A stretch of 64,000 nucleotides of DNA from Rhizomys pruinosus (GCA_009823505.1 VZQC01009509.1:1472247-1536246); one strand, 5' to 3'; counted from the first letter of the stretch, positions 22,784 through 33,984 are shown. Made by a program: numbers and translations. The notes: generated by a model from the sequence alone, not told the origin.

Positions 22784-22989
22784 TTTGTATGAATGTACTG
22801 TCTGCATGTAGGTCTGTGCACCTGTGTCGTGCAATGCCGCAGAGGTCAGAAGAAGGTGTTGGATTCCCCTGGAACAGGAGTTAAAGACCATGGAGTTCTC
22901 AGCCACCATGTGGGTGCTGGGGCTCAAATCCGGGTCTTCTGCAAGAGCAGTGGGTGCTCTTAACTGCTAGGCCATCTCTCCAGCCCCAA
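22695..22989 (-). mobile_element. B2 SINE inserted in a B1
   Basis: Antisense B2 with an expanded (TTTA)n tail at 22741-22787. Target-site copies are 'ggtggctcac' (22685-22694) and 'ggtggttcac' (22990-22999), one mismatch. Its block near 22870-22900 has diverged from the 17-bp duplication. Confidence 0.9.
22741..22787 (+). repeat. (TTTA)n microsatellite in a B2 tail
   Basis: About 11 units of TTTA formed from the A-rich tail of the B2. Confidence 0.95.
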
Positions 22990-23112
22990 GGTGGTTCACA
23001 TTTTTAATCCCAGAATTTAGGAGACAGAGGCAGGCAGATCTCTGTGAGTTTGAGGCTAGCCTGGTCTACATAGTTCCAGGTCAGCCAGGGCTATGTAGTG
23101 AAACTCTGTCTT

Positions 23113-23240
23113 AACAACAAAAAAAGAGAGAAAGACAGAAGGAAGGAAGGAAGGAGGAAAGAAAAAGAAAAGAAAGAAAGAAAAGAAAAGAAAAAGAAAA
23201 GAAAAGAAAAAAGAAAGAAAGAAAGAAAGAAAAAAGATTA
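23113..23240 (+). repeat. Polypurine (GAAA/GGAA)n tract
   Basis: About 125 bases almost free of pyrimidines on the plus strand, grown from the A-tail of the B1 at 22676. Mixed units gaagg, gaaaa and gaaa. Confidence 0.93.
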
Positions 23241-23567
23241 CCGTGGGCTGTACAATTCCATTATTATCTTCTAAGATTATTTGGTATAGTGATTTGAAGA
23301 AACTATTGTTGGGTATATCTAAGACTACCAAGCCTTTAGAATCCTGGAAAATAAAGGAGCGGTTCTTGGAATCTTATTTGTAACTAATGGAAACTAGGGG
23401 CTTGTTCGGGAGTCTGTGCATCCACAGAGGAGCACTGGACATTTCTTTAGCTTTCTCTCAAATAATTAAGTGCATTCTTCTTTCTTCTGCTACTGAGATA
23501 GAAGTTCTTCTCTTGTCATGTGCAGCTAATCTAATTGGATGCCCATGATACCTTTCAGTTCCCTGGC
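23241..23567. other. Unique stretch
   Basis: Target region of the L1 insertion that follows; no feature seen. Confidence 0.45.
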
Positions 23568-23583
23568 ATGTGAAAGCTTGCAA

Positions 23584-24388
23584 CTTTATGCAAATGAAAA
23601 CCACTTTAAGATATCATCTTACTCCAATAAGACTGGCTAGGATCAAGAAAACAAATGATACCAAGTGCTGGAGAGGTTGTGGGGAAAGGGGAACACTCAA
23701 CCACTGCTGGTGGGAATGTAAACTCGTACAGCCACTATGGAAAGCAGTGTGGAGAACCCTTGGAAGACTTGGAATGAACTTGCCACCTGACCCAGCCATA
23801 CCACTCCTGGGCATGTACCCTCAAGACTCATGCCACCACAGAGATACATGCAAGGCCATGTTTATTGCAGCCCTCTTCACAATAGCAAGGAGCTGGAACC
23901 AACCTAAATGCCCCTCAACTGACGAGTGGATAGAGAAAATGTGGTACATCTGTACAATGGAGTTCTATGCAGCAGTAAAGAAAGACGACATCATGAGCTT
24001 TGCAGGAAAATGGCTGGAGCTAGAGGACATGATGCTGAGTGAAGTAACACAGTCCCAGAAAAACAAACGACGAATGGTATCCCTCATCTGTGGATGCTAG
24101 TGCCAATTACCTAGTTGTAAGTATTTCTTGTGTAGAGCCCCCTGAGCTTTTGTCCAAAGCAGTTGGGCATAATGCATATTGGAAACAACAACAACAGAAA
24201 GGACTGCATCAAAGAACTGACTGAAACAGTGAACTCCTGCTCAAAACAGTCAACTTCCACATGGAGAATATTGAGAAAGACTGAGAAAGAGATGAAAAGC
24301 ATGTTTGGCAGAATGCATGAGCTCTGGCGGGGTGGGGGAATGGGCGGGAACACGGGTCTAGATTTGTTAAAAAAATAAAAATAAATTT
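23584..24388 (+). mobile_element. 5'-truncated L1 (ORF2 carboxy end plus 3' UTR) with 16-bp target-site duplication
   Basis: Retrotransposon copy that keeps the last ~170 codons of ORF2 in one open frame ending in tag at 24098-24100. Visible motifs are the C-W-R-G-C-G-E-R-G-T-L segment followed by H-C-W-W-E-C, which is the cysteine/histidine carboxy motif of L1 ORF2, then F-I-A-A-L-F-T-I-A and S-T-D-E-W-I-E-K-M-W-Y-I. The ~290-bp 3' UTR ends in 'aaaaaaataaaaataaat'. The flanking direct repeats 'atgtgaaagcttgcaa' at 23568-23583 and 24389-24404 mark the exact ends. Endonuclease and reverse transcriptase regions are absent, so it cannot move itself. The frame is remarkably clean, which suggests a fairly recent insertion. 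Confidence 0.97.
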
Positions 24389-24438
24389 ATGTGAAAGCTT
24401 GCAAGTTTAAAGGGGAGATAAAAAAGACTTGTCTTACA

Positions 24439-24557
24439 AGACACACACCTTTAATCCTAGCACTTGGGAGGCAGAGGCAGGTGGATCTCTGAGAGTTCTA
24501 GGACAGCCAGAGCTACAGGGAGACCCTGTCTCAAAAAGACCAACACTACCACCAACA
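24439..24557 (+). mobile_element. 5'-truncated B1 SINE with 18-bp target-site duplication
   Basis: Starts at 'aagacacacacctttaatcc', runs through 'gaccctgtctcaaaaagacc'. Direct repeats 'aaaaaagacttgtcttac' at 24421-24438 and 24558-24575. Confidence 0.95.
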
Positions 24558-24644
24558 AAAAAAGACTTGTCTTACCAGGTGAGATGAAAGGCAAAGTAAG
24601 GTAAGGATTTGGAAGACTCAGAAGTGAGCAAACACAGGACTGCT

Positions 24645-24798
24645 GTTTTGTTGTTGTAGTTTTGAGACAGGGTTTTCCTGCAGCCCCACCTGACCTCAAA
24701 CTTACTATTAGACCAGGCTGGCCTTGATCTCACAGATATCTGCCTGCTTCTGCCTCCCAAGTGCTAGGATTAAAGGTGTGTTCCACCATGCCCAGCCA
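24645..24798 (-). mobile_element. B1 SINE
   Basis: Antisense: 'gttttgagacagggttttcc', 'agaccaggctggccttgatc', 'aagtgctaggattaaaggtg' and 'ccaccatgcccagcc'. Confidence 0.88.
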
Positions 24799-24984
24799 CT
24801 GCCCTATTTTAATGTATTTTGAAACAGATTTTGGCAAAATTACTTTGGATAGATTTAAAATGATTAATATAGTTGAAATAGGTTGGGTGTGGTCATTTTA
24901 AAATTATTTCAAGCTAGAGGTTTGTTTCATTAAGGTTGCTTTGAATTTTACAGTTCAAAATACATGTTGATGTCTGCTGTCTTT

Positions 24985-25225
24985 CTCTATTGCTCTCCCA
25001 TTAATTTTTTGAGACAAGCTCTTTCACTGAAGCCAGAGCTCGCTCCTTTGGTTAGACTGGCCAGCAAGTACCAAGCATCTTCGTGTCTCTGCCCTGCTGT
25101 GCTCAGATTACAGGCACTCACCACTGACAGGCTTTCTATGTGGGTACTGGACATCAGAGCTTAGACCTTCATGTTTGTGGAGTAGGTACTTTTACTGACT
25201 GAGCCCTTGCCCCTGCCCCCAAATA
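24985..25225 (-). mobile_element. B3-type SINE (B3A-like)
   Basis: Antisense: 'ttttttgagacaagctcttt', 'agactggccagcaagtacca', 'gctcagattacaggcactca' and the head 'ttttactgactgagccctt'. Confidence 0.65.
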
Positions 25226-25334
25226 ATTTTCCTAAATAATATAATAATAATAAACTTTATAAAGTGACTATCATCAAAATTTGTAGCATTCCAACCACAA
25301 CATATAGAAATCAACAAAATGCATTTTTTCCTAG

Positions 25335-25412
25335 TTTCGGGGGGATCAAACTTATGATTTTGAACAGGCCATCCAGGTTCCTTATCAACTGAGCTATATT
25401 ATCAGACCCCAA
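25335..25412 (-). mobile_element. ID/B4 head fragment
   Basis: Antisense, ends 'atcaactgagctatattatc agacccc'-like (spaced motif actgagctatat at 25387-25398). Short and diverged. Confidence 0.4.
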
Positions 25413-26134
25413 ATTGCAATTTTAAAAAGAAGGCAAATATATATTCATATTTCGTGAGGCAAATTGGACCATCACTAAGTAAGGATGCAAACTAGCGGCT
25501 GAAAGTAGGCTGACAGCTGGATTAAGGGGCGTGCTGTATACTGCAGGACCTTGAGAATGGCTTTGGTACCTGTATGAGCTTACAGCCTTATAGGATGTCT
25601 CCATATCTGGGTAGGCTGCTGAGTCTGTACCATTGAGTGGGTGATGACTTGAGCTTTTTCTGCTGTCTCATAACACGTGCTCAGGGCTCCAGATCAAAAG
25701 GGAGGCACTGGAAGCACCCCGGCCGCTGAGAGTCGCCATAGGCATTGATTGGGTGTAGCTTCCTCCCCGAGGAACTCACAAAGACAAAGCAAAGCTGGTC
25801 CATCTCCACGAGCGGCCTCTGCTGGACCCACCCCAGGCTTTTCTCTCTGTACAGGATGGTGGGGACGGGCAGGACAGGAGAAAGGGTCCTCACTCAGTTT
25901 CATACGGCAAGTAAAGGGGAAATTTCAAGATGCACTCACAGGGATGGGGCGCTAGTGAGAAGCCAAGCCATGGTCTGGAGAATTCTCTCCCTGGGGGCAG
26001 GAGAAGTCTAGGCAATGCTTCCTCCTCTCCTTCTGTTCCAGTGTCAGACCAACGGCGGATTCCACTGAAGTTCCCCCTGGGGAAGGAATGTGTTTATCCA
26101 GCTTGTCACGGAGCACGGACAAGGGATTACTGAC
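25413..26134. other. Unique stretch leading to a minisatellite
   Basis: No repeat seen. The minus strand 25681-25893 is open for 70 codons and contains splice-like boundaries (see findings). Not accepted as a gene. Confidence 0.4.
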
Positions 26135-26274
26135 AAGAGTTTAGGGTGACCCCTAAGAGTTTAGGGCGACCCCTAAGAGTTTAGGGGACCCCTAAGAGTT
26201 TAGGGGACCCCTAAGAGTTTAGGGCGACCCCTAAGAGTTTAGGGCGACCCCTAATAGTTTAGGGCGACCCCTAA
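26135..26274 (+). repeat. Minisatellite, 20-bp unit, 7 copies
   Basis: Seven head-to-tail copies of aagagtttagggcgacccct. Copies 3 and 4 are 19 bp through loss of one base. The first has gtg for gcg and the last has taatag for taagag. Contains a TTAGGG word per unit by coincidence. Confidence 0.98.
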
Positions 26275-28934
26275 ACAGCCATACTAGGCGTTCTCTCCCC
26301 AGTATGGTGATGGCTTCCCTATGGCCACACAGATGGAACCCTCACCTGTGAGTCTACTCCAGCTTATCACTCTTAGCCTGTCCCCTAGACAAGACCCCAA
26401 GGCCAGGTGCAGTTAGGGCAGAATCGTAATTCAGCTGGTTCGACCCCCTGATCCGCTTCTGTGAGGGAATGCCGACAGTCACGAGCCCAGCTGTGGAGAC
26501 CTTTTGCACACAGGCCCAGCTGAAATCTGCCTGAGAGGAGAGTGCTGTAGCACAGACCTCCTGCTCTGCCAGGCTCCCTTGCCAACCTGCCTCTAGGTTA
26601 GAAGGCAGGGGACTGCAGAGAGGAAGGGCGGGAGGAGGGACTTCCAGTGGACCAGCTTTGATTCCCTCTGTGTAGTTTGGCAAGGGCAGTGAGTTTTCCC
26701 AGGGTTTAGTGATGCTCCACGTGATGGTGGGTCCTCAGTCATGCTGTCCCCAGAGGCTGGCTTTGGGATTGGTGGAAGAGCATGAGGTGAGGTCCAGCTA
26801 AGTCCATGAGGGAAGCCGTGCATGCAGCCAGTCCTGTAGGGCCATCCAGAGAATCTGAAGACCAGGAGACTTAGCCAGAGGAGCTGTCCTGACAGGTTGT
26901 GGGGGAGGATATTGGCGAACAAGGTGAATGAGAGCTTGGCCCTCCTCACTTAAGTCAGCAGCAGCTCCGGCTGGTCGGGGTTCGAACAAAACCAGTGTTG
27001 AATCTGAGAGAATGAAATTTAAATTGACCCAGAGTATAATTGCTAAAAATGAACCCCCACATTATGGGATGTACCCATGGTGTCATTAAAGATGGGAAAG
27101 GGGTTTAAAAATAGCAATTGGGTCGTTCTAATGAGAGTGAGGTCAAGACAAGCCTACCAACTACCCACTGAGATGGTAGCGCTCAAAGGGTGTATTTTGC
27201 AGTCTCTTCTCTATGCCATGATGATGTTAAGTATCCGTCCCCATCAATCCGGAGGTGCTGGGAGTGACTGCCATCTGCACATTTCATTATTCCTCTCACA
27301 TTGTGTGCAACTTAAGTTATATGCAAGATGAAAAGATGCCCCAAGCTTCTGGGGTTTCACTTAAGTGAATTATTTCTGATAATCTTGTGACCTCTTTTTA
27401 CACAAACAGAAATATGTTCACTCTAAGAATGGGGTTTCTGCTATCAACAGTACGTAAGGTAGCTCCTGACACACACAAAAGATAGATAAATAATACCAAG
27501 ATGTGTACTTAACTCCCAAGCTGAAGGAGGACCCCTACCTCTTATTTGCTTAAGGAGGACTCTAACTAAGTACAGTGCAATACCAAGTCAATACAGCTTT
27601 ATAAAAAACTACTTCATAAAGGGATAAAGGGAAACAAAACATCTCTCTGAATGTTTTCCAGAGAGTCCATCAATGGATTGGGAAGTGGATACAGGATTTC
27701 ATGTTCCAGTACCTTAGGTTTTTATTGTGCATGGAATCCTTTTTTCTGTCTCTGTCGAGACTTTTAAAAGGGGATTATGGTTTGAGTGAAAGAGAATTGA
27801 CAATTGACGCATGCTATACAAACTCGTTAAGTCTCAGAGGCTTGAAATTTCCCAGATGCTTTTAAGTTTCGGGGCAGAGCAGTCCTTGGGGATGCTGTTG
27901 GGAATGGCTTTCGTGGAGAAAAATGTAGCTTTGGGGCAGTTAGTGTTTGGAGCTGAAAGAGGATGATAGGTTGGTGAACGAGAAGGGAGAAGGGTTTAGA
28001 AAGTGAGGCTTGAGGAAGCGTCAAGGCTGTTGCTGTAACAGTGCTTTGCAGGACCAAGTGGTTCTCCAGAGTGAACTCAATCTCCCATCAAGTGTGTTTT
28101 CTGAGTTTTGATAAAGTCCAGGTACCTTCTTCAAGGAGTGTAAGATCTTCGTGTCCAGTTTACCAGGCCAGTGCTGTCATCTTGGCCAAATGTGCACTTC
28201 CTTTGGCGTTGAAAAGACCGGTTCAATTTAAATCAGATTGTACCGATTTAGGACTTGAACAGAGAAGAATTTGCAGTGGCTTGCTCTTTCTCTAGACTGT
28301 CTGATGGCCCCACATCCAGTGGTTGGTGGGAACGCACGCTGAGCACAGGACCACACACAGCCAGCTCTAGGGTACAAGAAAGAAGAGCTGTCTTTATCTG
28401 TGCTTCATCCTGAGTGGGAAGTTCAAATCTAGGTATGGGCAGAGTGAGATAAAGAAAAAGAAGGGTGCAGAAGGTGGAGGGAGGGCATCCTAGGACATTT
28501 TCCACCTACTCCAGAGATTAAAGGACTCCATGGAAGACTTGGAATGAGGCAGCGGGCCACACCTCAGGCTCTGTGCAGACTGATGTTTTTATTGCTTAAC
28601 AGGTATTGAGTCACCTTGTTAAATGCCGTCCTTAATATAGAGATGAACTTATTCCTTGCCCTGCAGCGGGAGAGAGGCTTGAGCAGAGCACACATGCAAA
28701 TTCCGATGCCCCAGCAGAACTGGGTGCTGTCACTTGACCAAGCTGCTTGCCAGCTGAAATGAAGTTATCTTGTGGGAGTCCTCTGTCAGGGTGCAGTCTG
28801 AGGAGAAATTCAGCCTCGACCCAAGGTCATCGCACGTTCAGCATCCTATGTGTTTACATAGCTCTCTTCCTGCTACAGGGTGAGGCTTGGCTGCTGCTTG
28901 GGGTGGGTAGGTGGGAGGATTTGATGTGAGGTTT
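26275..28934. other. Repeat-poor unique block
   Basis: About 2.6 kb without a recognised SINE, L1 or LTR. Overlapping minus-strand frames of 118 and 109 codons in 26354-26949 show no domain. Confidence 0.45.
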
Positions 28935-29075
28935 ATTTTTGAGGCAGGTTCTCCTATAGCTGAGGCTAGTTTCAAACTTGCTATGTAGGAGAGACTTGCC
29001 TGGAAACCTGGATCTTCCTAGTTTACCCTTTCAAGTGCTACGCTTCTAAGTATGTAGGTGTACAAATTCCCCTCC
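28935..29075 (-). mobile_element. Very diverged B1-like SINE
   Basis: 'tttttgaggcaggttctcct', 'ctagtttcaaacttgctatg' and 'aagtgctacgcttctaagta' keep B1 order. Confidence 0.4.
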
Positions 29076-29107
29076 CCACCTCTCCCTCCCTCCCACCCTC
29101 CCTCTAG

Positions 29108-29344
29108 TCTCTCCTGGTAACATAGCCTGGCCTGGACCTCACCATATAGCCCATATTGGCCTGGAACTCACAGCAGCCTCCCTGATCCAGCCGCCTGAGT
29201 TCTGGGATAACACGTGGAAGCCACCATGTCCAGCTAAATAATTGTGATTTGGGGGGTGGGGATGGAGGATACTAGTATTGGGAAGCCAATCCAGGATCTA
29301 AACATGGTAGATAAGTGCTCTACCACTGAGCTCTATCCAGCCTC
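29108..29344 (-). mobile_element. B4-like SINE (antisense)
   Basis: Antisense B1-like body ('atagcccatattggcctgga', 'ccaccatgtccagctaa') followed by an antisense ID-like head ('agtgctctaccactgagctc', 'tatccagcctc'), the expected order for a reversed B4. Confidence 0.6.
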
Positions 29345-29374
29345 AGTGCTGTGTTGCGCCCCCCCCCCACTTGT

Positions 29375-29489
29375 GTGTGAGGGCCCCTCCACGCTCTAGC
29401 TATATTTCCCAGGCTGGTCAGAAACCCAGAATAATCCTCAGTATTGCTGGGATTACAGACTGTAGGCATGAGCTATTGTACCTAACCCT
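29375..29489 (-). mobile_element. B1-like fragment
   Basis: 'atatttcccaggctggtcag', 'ttgctgggattacagactgt' and 'gcatgagctattgtacctaa'. Preceded by a C-run at 29359-29369. Confidence 0.45.
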
Positions 29490-29865
29490 TTTTTAAAACA
29501 TAAAAACTTGGTTAAATCTATTCCATATATGTACATAGTGTCTTCTATCTACTTCCACCCCCACCTCCCTCCCACCCACTAAGCCCCTTCCCTACAGGTC
29601 CCCTCATCACATTCAGGTCTTTTTGTTTTGTTTTGTGACCTCTGTTTTGAACTAGGACTGCCTGTGGACATGACCACGGGTTTAGGAACTGTCCATTGGA
29701 TTTTGATGGTCTCACCATTTGGTTCACAGCAGAAGGCAATGACAGTCCCTACCCAGAATCCATCAGTCTCCAGAGAGCAAGCCCGGGACCCATGAGTACC
29801 TCCTTGACCATGATTGGCTGTGGTCAGGCCCAGGCCTATGCAGGTCCCTTGTAGTATGCCCGGCT
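29490..29865 (-). mobile_element. Probable Lx-type L1 3' UTR remnant
   Basis: Antisense C-rich and 'gaccatgattggctgtggtc', 'caggcctatgcaggtccctt' motifs resemble old rodent L1 3' UTRs, as does 59815-60240. Assignment by recalled motif order only. Confidence 0.4.
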
Positions 29866-30659
29866 TTTTTATTTAAAATATAAATTGAGATGTTTTCCCT
29901 GTATTTTTCCTTTTAAAGATGGTGTTTTGGAGTGCTTGTAAAAGTAGTGCCACTTGCGTCTTCGTATGGCTAATACCACCTTATGTAACAAGTCTTCTTA
30001 GAAGCCCGAGGATGTGCCCGCTAAAACATCTTGGTGGCAGCCCGAGGGGGCCATAGAAATAGCAATAAGTTTCTCTTTCCATGTCAGTTAGAATTCTGTG
30101 CTAGAAGACAGCATCTGCTCTGTATTTTATAGATGAGGAACTTTAGTCCCTGGGAGAGAGCGATTTGCCCCTTCTCTGGGGGATGAGCCGACAGAAGGAA
30201 TATAGGAATCGGGGTTTTTGCGATTCAGCCCAGTGCCTTCCTGGAATGCCCGTTTCCCTCCCTATCTGGAGATCTGCGGGGGCCACGGGACTGCCGAATG
30301 CCCCCGCAGATGTGGACTGCGCTCCAGCTGAATTAACTCATCATGTAGGTCTGACTGCAGAGCCTGCTCCCACCACACTGGTAAATCACCACCCCTGTGG
30401 TCTGAGAACTGGGTGCCTGGGGGATATGCTCACCACCCAGGATTGGTTTTGCTGTCATCCTCTGCACAGTTCTCCTCTTCACCAACTTGTTGGAAGTTTT
30501 TCCTTCTGTGAGGGGGAATGGATGGCTGGAGCCCAGTGGTGGTACGTGAAGGCCTGAAGCCTGGCTGTGTCTCTGTGTGTGGGGGGCACACTAGGTGGGC
30601 CTCTCTGGGCGTCCTTTTGACTCAGTGGATTTCCTTCCTTTCTGAGAACACTGCAAGAC
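29866..30659. other. Unique stretch with a perfect 12-bp inverted repeat
   Basis: No repeat family. Arms atctgcgggggc (30272-30283) and gcccccgcagat (30300-30311) flank a 16-nt loop. A 130-codon plus frame at 30165-30557 lacks a domain. Confidence 0.5.
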
Positions 30660-30760
30660 TAGTCTACAAGACTGGCTAGCCCAGGCCAGCCAGGGCTAGA
30701 CATTGAGACAGTAGCTAGCAAAACAAAATGAACCAAACCCAAATCAGCAAAAAACAAAAA
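30660..30760 (+). mobile_element. B1 3' half
   Basis: 'gtctacaagactggctagcc', 'caggccagccagggctagac' and 'attgagacag' then A-rich sequence. Confidence 0.5.
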
Positions 30761-30837
30761 CAATACTAGATGAGTCATAGTCACTGTTACTTTATTGATT
30801 GAAAGGTTTGGTGTATTTTATTACTCAGAGATTGAAT

Positions 30838-31068
30838 GCCATTTATTTATTTTTATTTTTCATATATGAGTGTATTGCCTGTATGTATGTAAATGACCTG
30901 TGTCATTTACATGTATATAGTGCACGTGGCAGTCAGAAGATCCAGTCAGATCCCCTGGAACTGGAATTACGGATGATTGTTAGCTATCATGTGGGTCCTG
31001 GGATTTGAACCTATGTCTTCTCAAGAGCAGCTAGTGCTCTTAACGACTGAACCATCTCTCTAGCCCCA
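30838..31068 (-). mobile_element. B2 SINE, older copy
   Basis: Antisense; the head ends 'actgaaccatctctctagcc'. Its middle contains a perfect 11-bp inverted repeat (30887-30897 and 30902-30912, loop ctgt) not seen in the other copies. Confidence 0.86.
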
Positions 31069-32877
31069 AATGGCAATCTTATAATTATATAATGTGATTA
31101 CTTAAAGGGATTTCCAGTATTTGAGGCTGGTATTCCAGGCCCCACTTAATCCCCGTGCTTTTTGGAGTTTTCAGTTGTGGTGATGGGCCAGCTTTCGTCT
31201 GGAAGACAGAGCATAATGTCCCAAGAGAGTGGGATTTAGGCATCCCAAGTGCCTTTCTCTTCTCTTTCTGTGTGAAGTGCGTCAGGTCCTCTCACTTCAG
31301 CTCTGCTGGTCCGAGTAGCCCCTCGTTTGTACTCTGACGGTTCTCAGTGACATGACATCCTGTTTCCTGGAAACATTTCTCAGCTTTACACAGGCCTAGC
31401 AAAGCACTGCCTTTGCCCTTCTGTGTCTGGTTTCCCAAAGCTTTTGTGGGGACTACTCAGACTGTGCTGCTGGAGGACTCTGGGCTTTGCTGTGCTGTTC
31501 TTTATGTCTTCTGCCTCTGTCCCTGTGTCCTGCTGCGTCAGTCTCAGTACTGGCTGATCACTTAGCTTCATTGCTTATAAGAGGTATGGGCAGGTAGAAT
31601 TTCCACTTCTTTGCCTCAGTTTCCCCCTTTTCCATGAAGACTGATATTAAAGAGGATAAGAGGCAGAGGATCTAGTTATCCTCGTCAGTGAAGCCGGCTC
31701 TGGTCGAACCTGTTCACGGCCCCAGGCCCTTAGCTCTGCTCTTCTTGTTTTCTCAAATGCGTTATGATATTAATTACTTCAAGCACATATGATATTTGAA
31801 AAAAAATACTTCTATAGGCTAGTCTGGAAACCTAATCCCTGTTTATGATGTTAAACATTCCTTATGAATGTGAAACATCTGCACATTTAGGTACGTAAAT
31901 GCATCCTTTGTTTCTGAACCTTTTGAAGTTTATCTGCACTTTATTTTAGAATCTGGAGTGGTGACATGTAGTTTTGAAGATATCAGAAGGGCAAAAAGCA
32001 TATTCTTTTCTGACATCAGATCTTATTTGCCACCTGCCCGTACTTCTAAGATCCCCTTCCCCCCTTTTTTAGAGAATGTCTTTCCAAGGATTTGATTTTG
32101 TCTTGGTCTTTGGCTAATTCTAGCTCCAGAACCCAGCAGATGGCTGGGGACTCGCTTTTAAAGGACTCTCCAGAGTCTCCCATTTTAGATGCTTTTTGGC
32201 TGACTTCACTACATACTGTAGTCCTGTGAAGCACTCTATGGTTGCAGATCTGGTATTGATTATCATCAATTCTTCCCTTTATGACTCTGCCACTTAAATA
32301 CACATTTAGAAACAAACCAAATAAACATTCAGTGGAATAACTGGGTTTTTTACTTGGGTGGTCCAGTGAGTCTCAACATGTGCTTAGCTTTGAAAGGTCC
32401 TTATGAAAACACTCTATTTAAACCACCCCGTTAAATGATTGTAATACTTTTAAAAATTTAAATGTATGAATTCAGCTATTTAAAGAAAGAAACCTTAGGC
32501 TATTTATAATGCTTTGCTATATAAATTAGCAGAGAACGTAAGGTATATTTGCTTAGTCTGTGTACTCCAGATTGCCGGGTAGTCTTGATTGATTAGTCTT
32601 TAATGGTGTGGTTTTGAGCAAGTCACTCAGATCTGGTGTTTAGGCGCCTTCCTCTGTGACAGGACAGATGTAGTTGGTTCCCAGGCTTTTGTTCATTTTT
32701 ATAAAGCTAGAACTCTGTGATTCTGTGAAGTAAAAGGTAATGTTTAAACCAGTCAGATAAAGCCAGAAAATATACCACTTACCTAGGAATAGCAACAGAA
32801 AAGGTGAGTTCTAGAATAATTAATGAAGGTTTAGATACTGATACTTACATTTTTTTTTTTTTTTGAAAAGTCTATCA
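31069..32877. other. Unique block with AT-rich segment
   Basis: About 1.8 kb without a certain repeat. 32390-32560 is AT-rich and holds a perfect MEF2-type word. T-run at 32853-32864. Confidence 0.45.
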
Positions 32878-33190
32878 TGGCTAGGGAGATAGCCCAGTCT
32901 GTGAAATCCTTTCAATAGAACCATGAGGATTGAGGTCAATCTCTAGCCCCTGAGAAAGCCAGGCATGATGGCACACGGTCGCTCTCCCAGGGCTGGGGAG
33001 GTGAAGGCAGGAGAATCTCTGGGCTTGGCTGGCCAGCTAGCCTGGCCTAGTCAGGAAGCTCCAGATTCCAGTGAGGAACCCTGTCGCAATTAAACAAGGT
33101 GACTGCTCCTGAGATAGGACACCTGAGGTTAGCCTCTGGCTTCACATGTGCACACACAGACATGGGCAGGCAGACAGACACACGCCACTC
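32878..33190 (+). mobile_element. B3-type SINE (B3A-like)
   Basis: Sense: head 'ggctagggagatagcccagt', 'aagccaggcatgatggcaca', 'tggctggccagctagcctgg', 'ttagcctctggcttcacatg' and a CA-rich tail. Complementary to the layout at 7437 and 24985. Confidence 0.66.
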
Positions 33191-33969
33191 TCTTCGTTGC
33201 TTTGCTTATGAAACTGATTTAGTGCTTAGGAAAGTGCTTTTCTTTAAAAGTATTTTTGGGCAGAAATGATGCCTCAGGCCCTTAACCGTGTTGTCACGTA
33301 GTGTGTGATGGAACTGCCTTCAGTGCAGTCAGCTCTGTGAGTCAGCCTCGTTAGAGTCCTTTTGGGTTTCACTCATGGTACCTTTGTGGTTTCTGGTTGG
33401 TGTGTTAGGAGTCAGAGCTTCTAGATGAATCTTTGACTCAGATTGTTGTTGTGTATACAGTGACTGGTTTCGTGCGTCTTACACATCTTTCCATGACAGT
33501 CTTTGGTCTCCTTCTAAACAGAGCCATCCTGTCAAGAGCTTCTCCACATGCAGACAGTTTCTGTGTTATAATTTCTTATCCCAAGTAACTTCCATTGAAG
33601 TCTCTTAACTTGTTTCTTTGAGTAAGAATTAGGGATTGTGGGTGATCTCATAAAACCATGGCAGGGAAGGTGGTTATATAGAAAACTAATATGTTAAATA
33701 TTAAAGGAAGTTGGCACTTGTGTATGTTTTCAGAATCAAGACTGTCCAGTTGCTTACCTGAATCTAGGCCTGGAGCAAGCCATTCTGATTGGACAGGGAC
33801 AGCCCTGGGGCGCATGCTAATACCATCATGAAGGAGAAGTAACCCTAGTTGATTTGGGTTCCTTTGATCAGTCCTAACCGGTTCTTAATATTATACCAAC
33901 AACATTTCATCAGAAGCCAAAGTGTTTCTGAGAGATCCAAATCTGAGAATGTCTCCTCCTTTCCCCTCT
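33191..33969. other. Unique stretch
   Basis: No repeat or exon recognised. Confidence 0.45.
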
Positions 33970-33984
33970 TAAATGGACACTTTG

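Larger units (their letters stand above)
22676..23112 (+). mobile_element. B1 SINE split by a B2
   Basis: The B1 starts at 'gggcctggtggctcac' (22679-22694) and resumes at 'ggtggttcacatttttaatc' (22990), running to 'gtgaaactctgtctta'. The intervening 295 bp are an antisense B2. Confidence 0.82.

Noticed and set aside
23570..24100. 176-codon frame as a cellular gene
   Set aside because: The motifs are those of the L1 ORF2 carboxy end; it is a retrotransposon remnant and its first codons lie in the flanking target-site repeat.
26135..26274. CRISPR-like or interstitial telomere array
   Set aside because: Units are contiguous with no spacers, so not CRISPR; the TTAGGG words come once per 20 bp and are not telomeric repeats.
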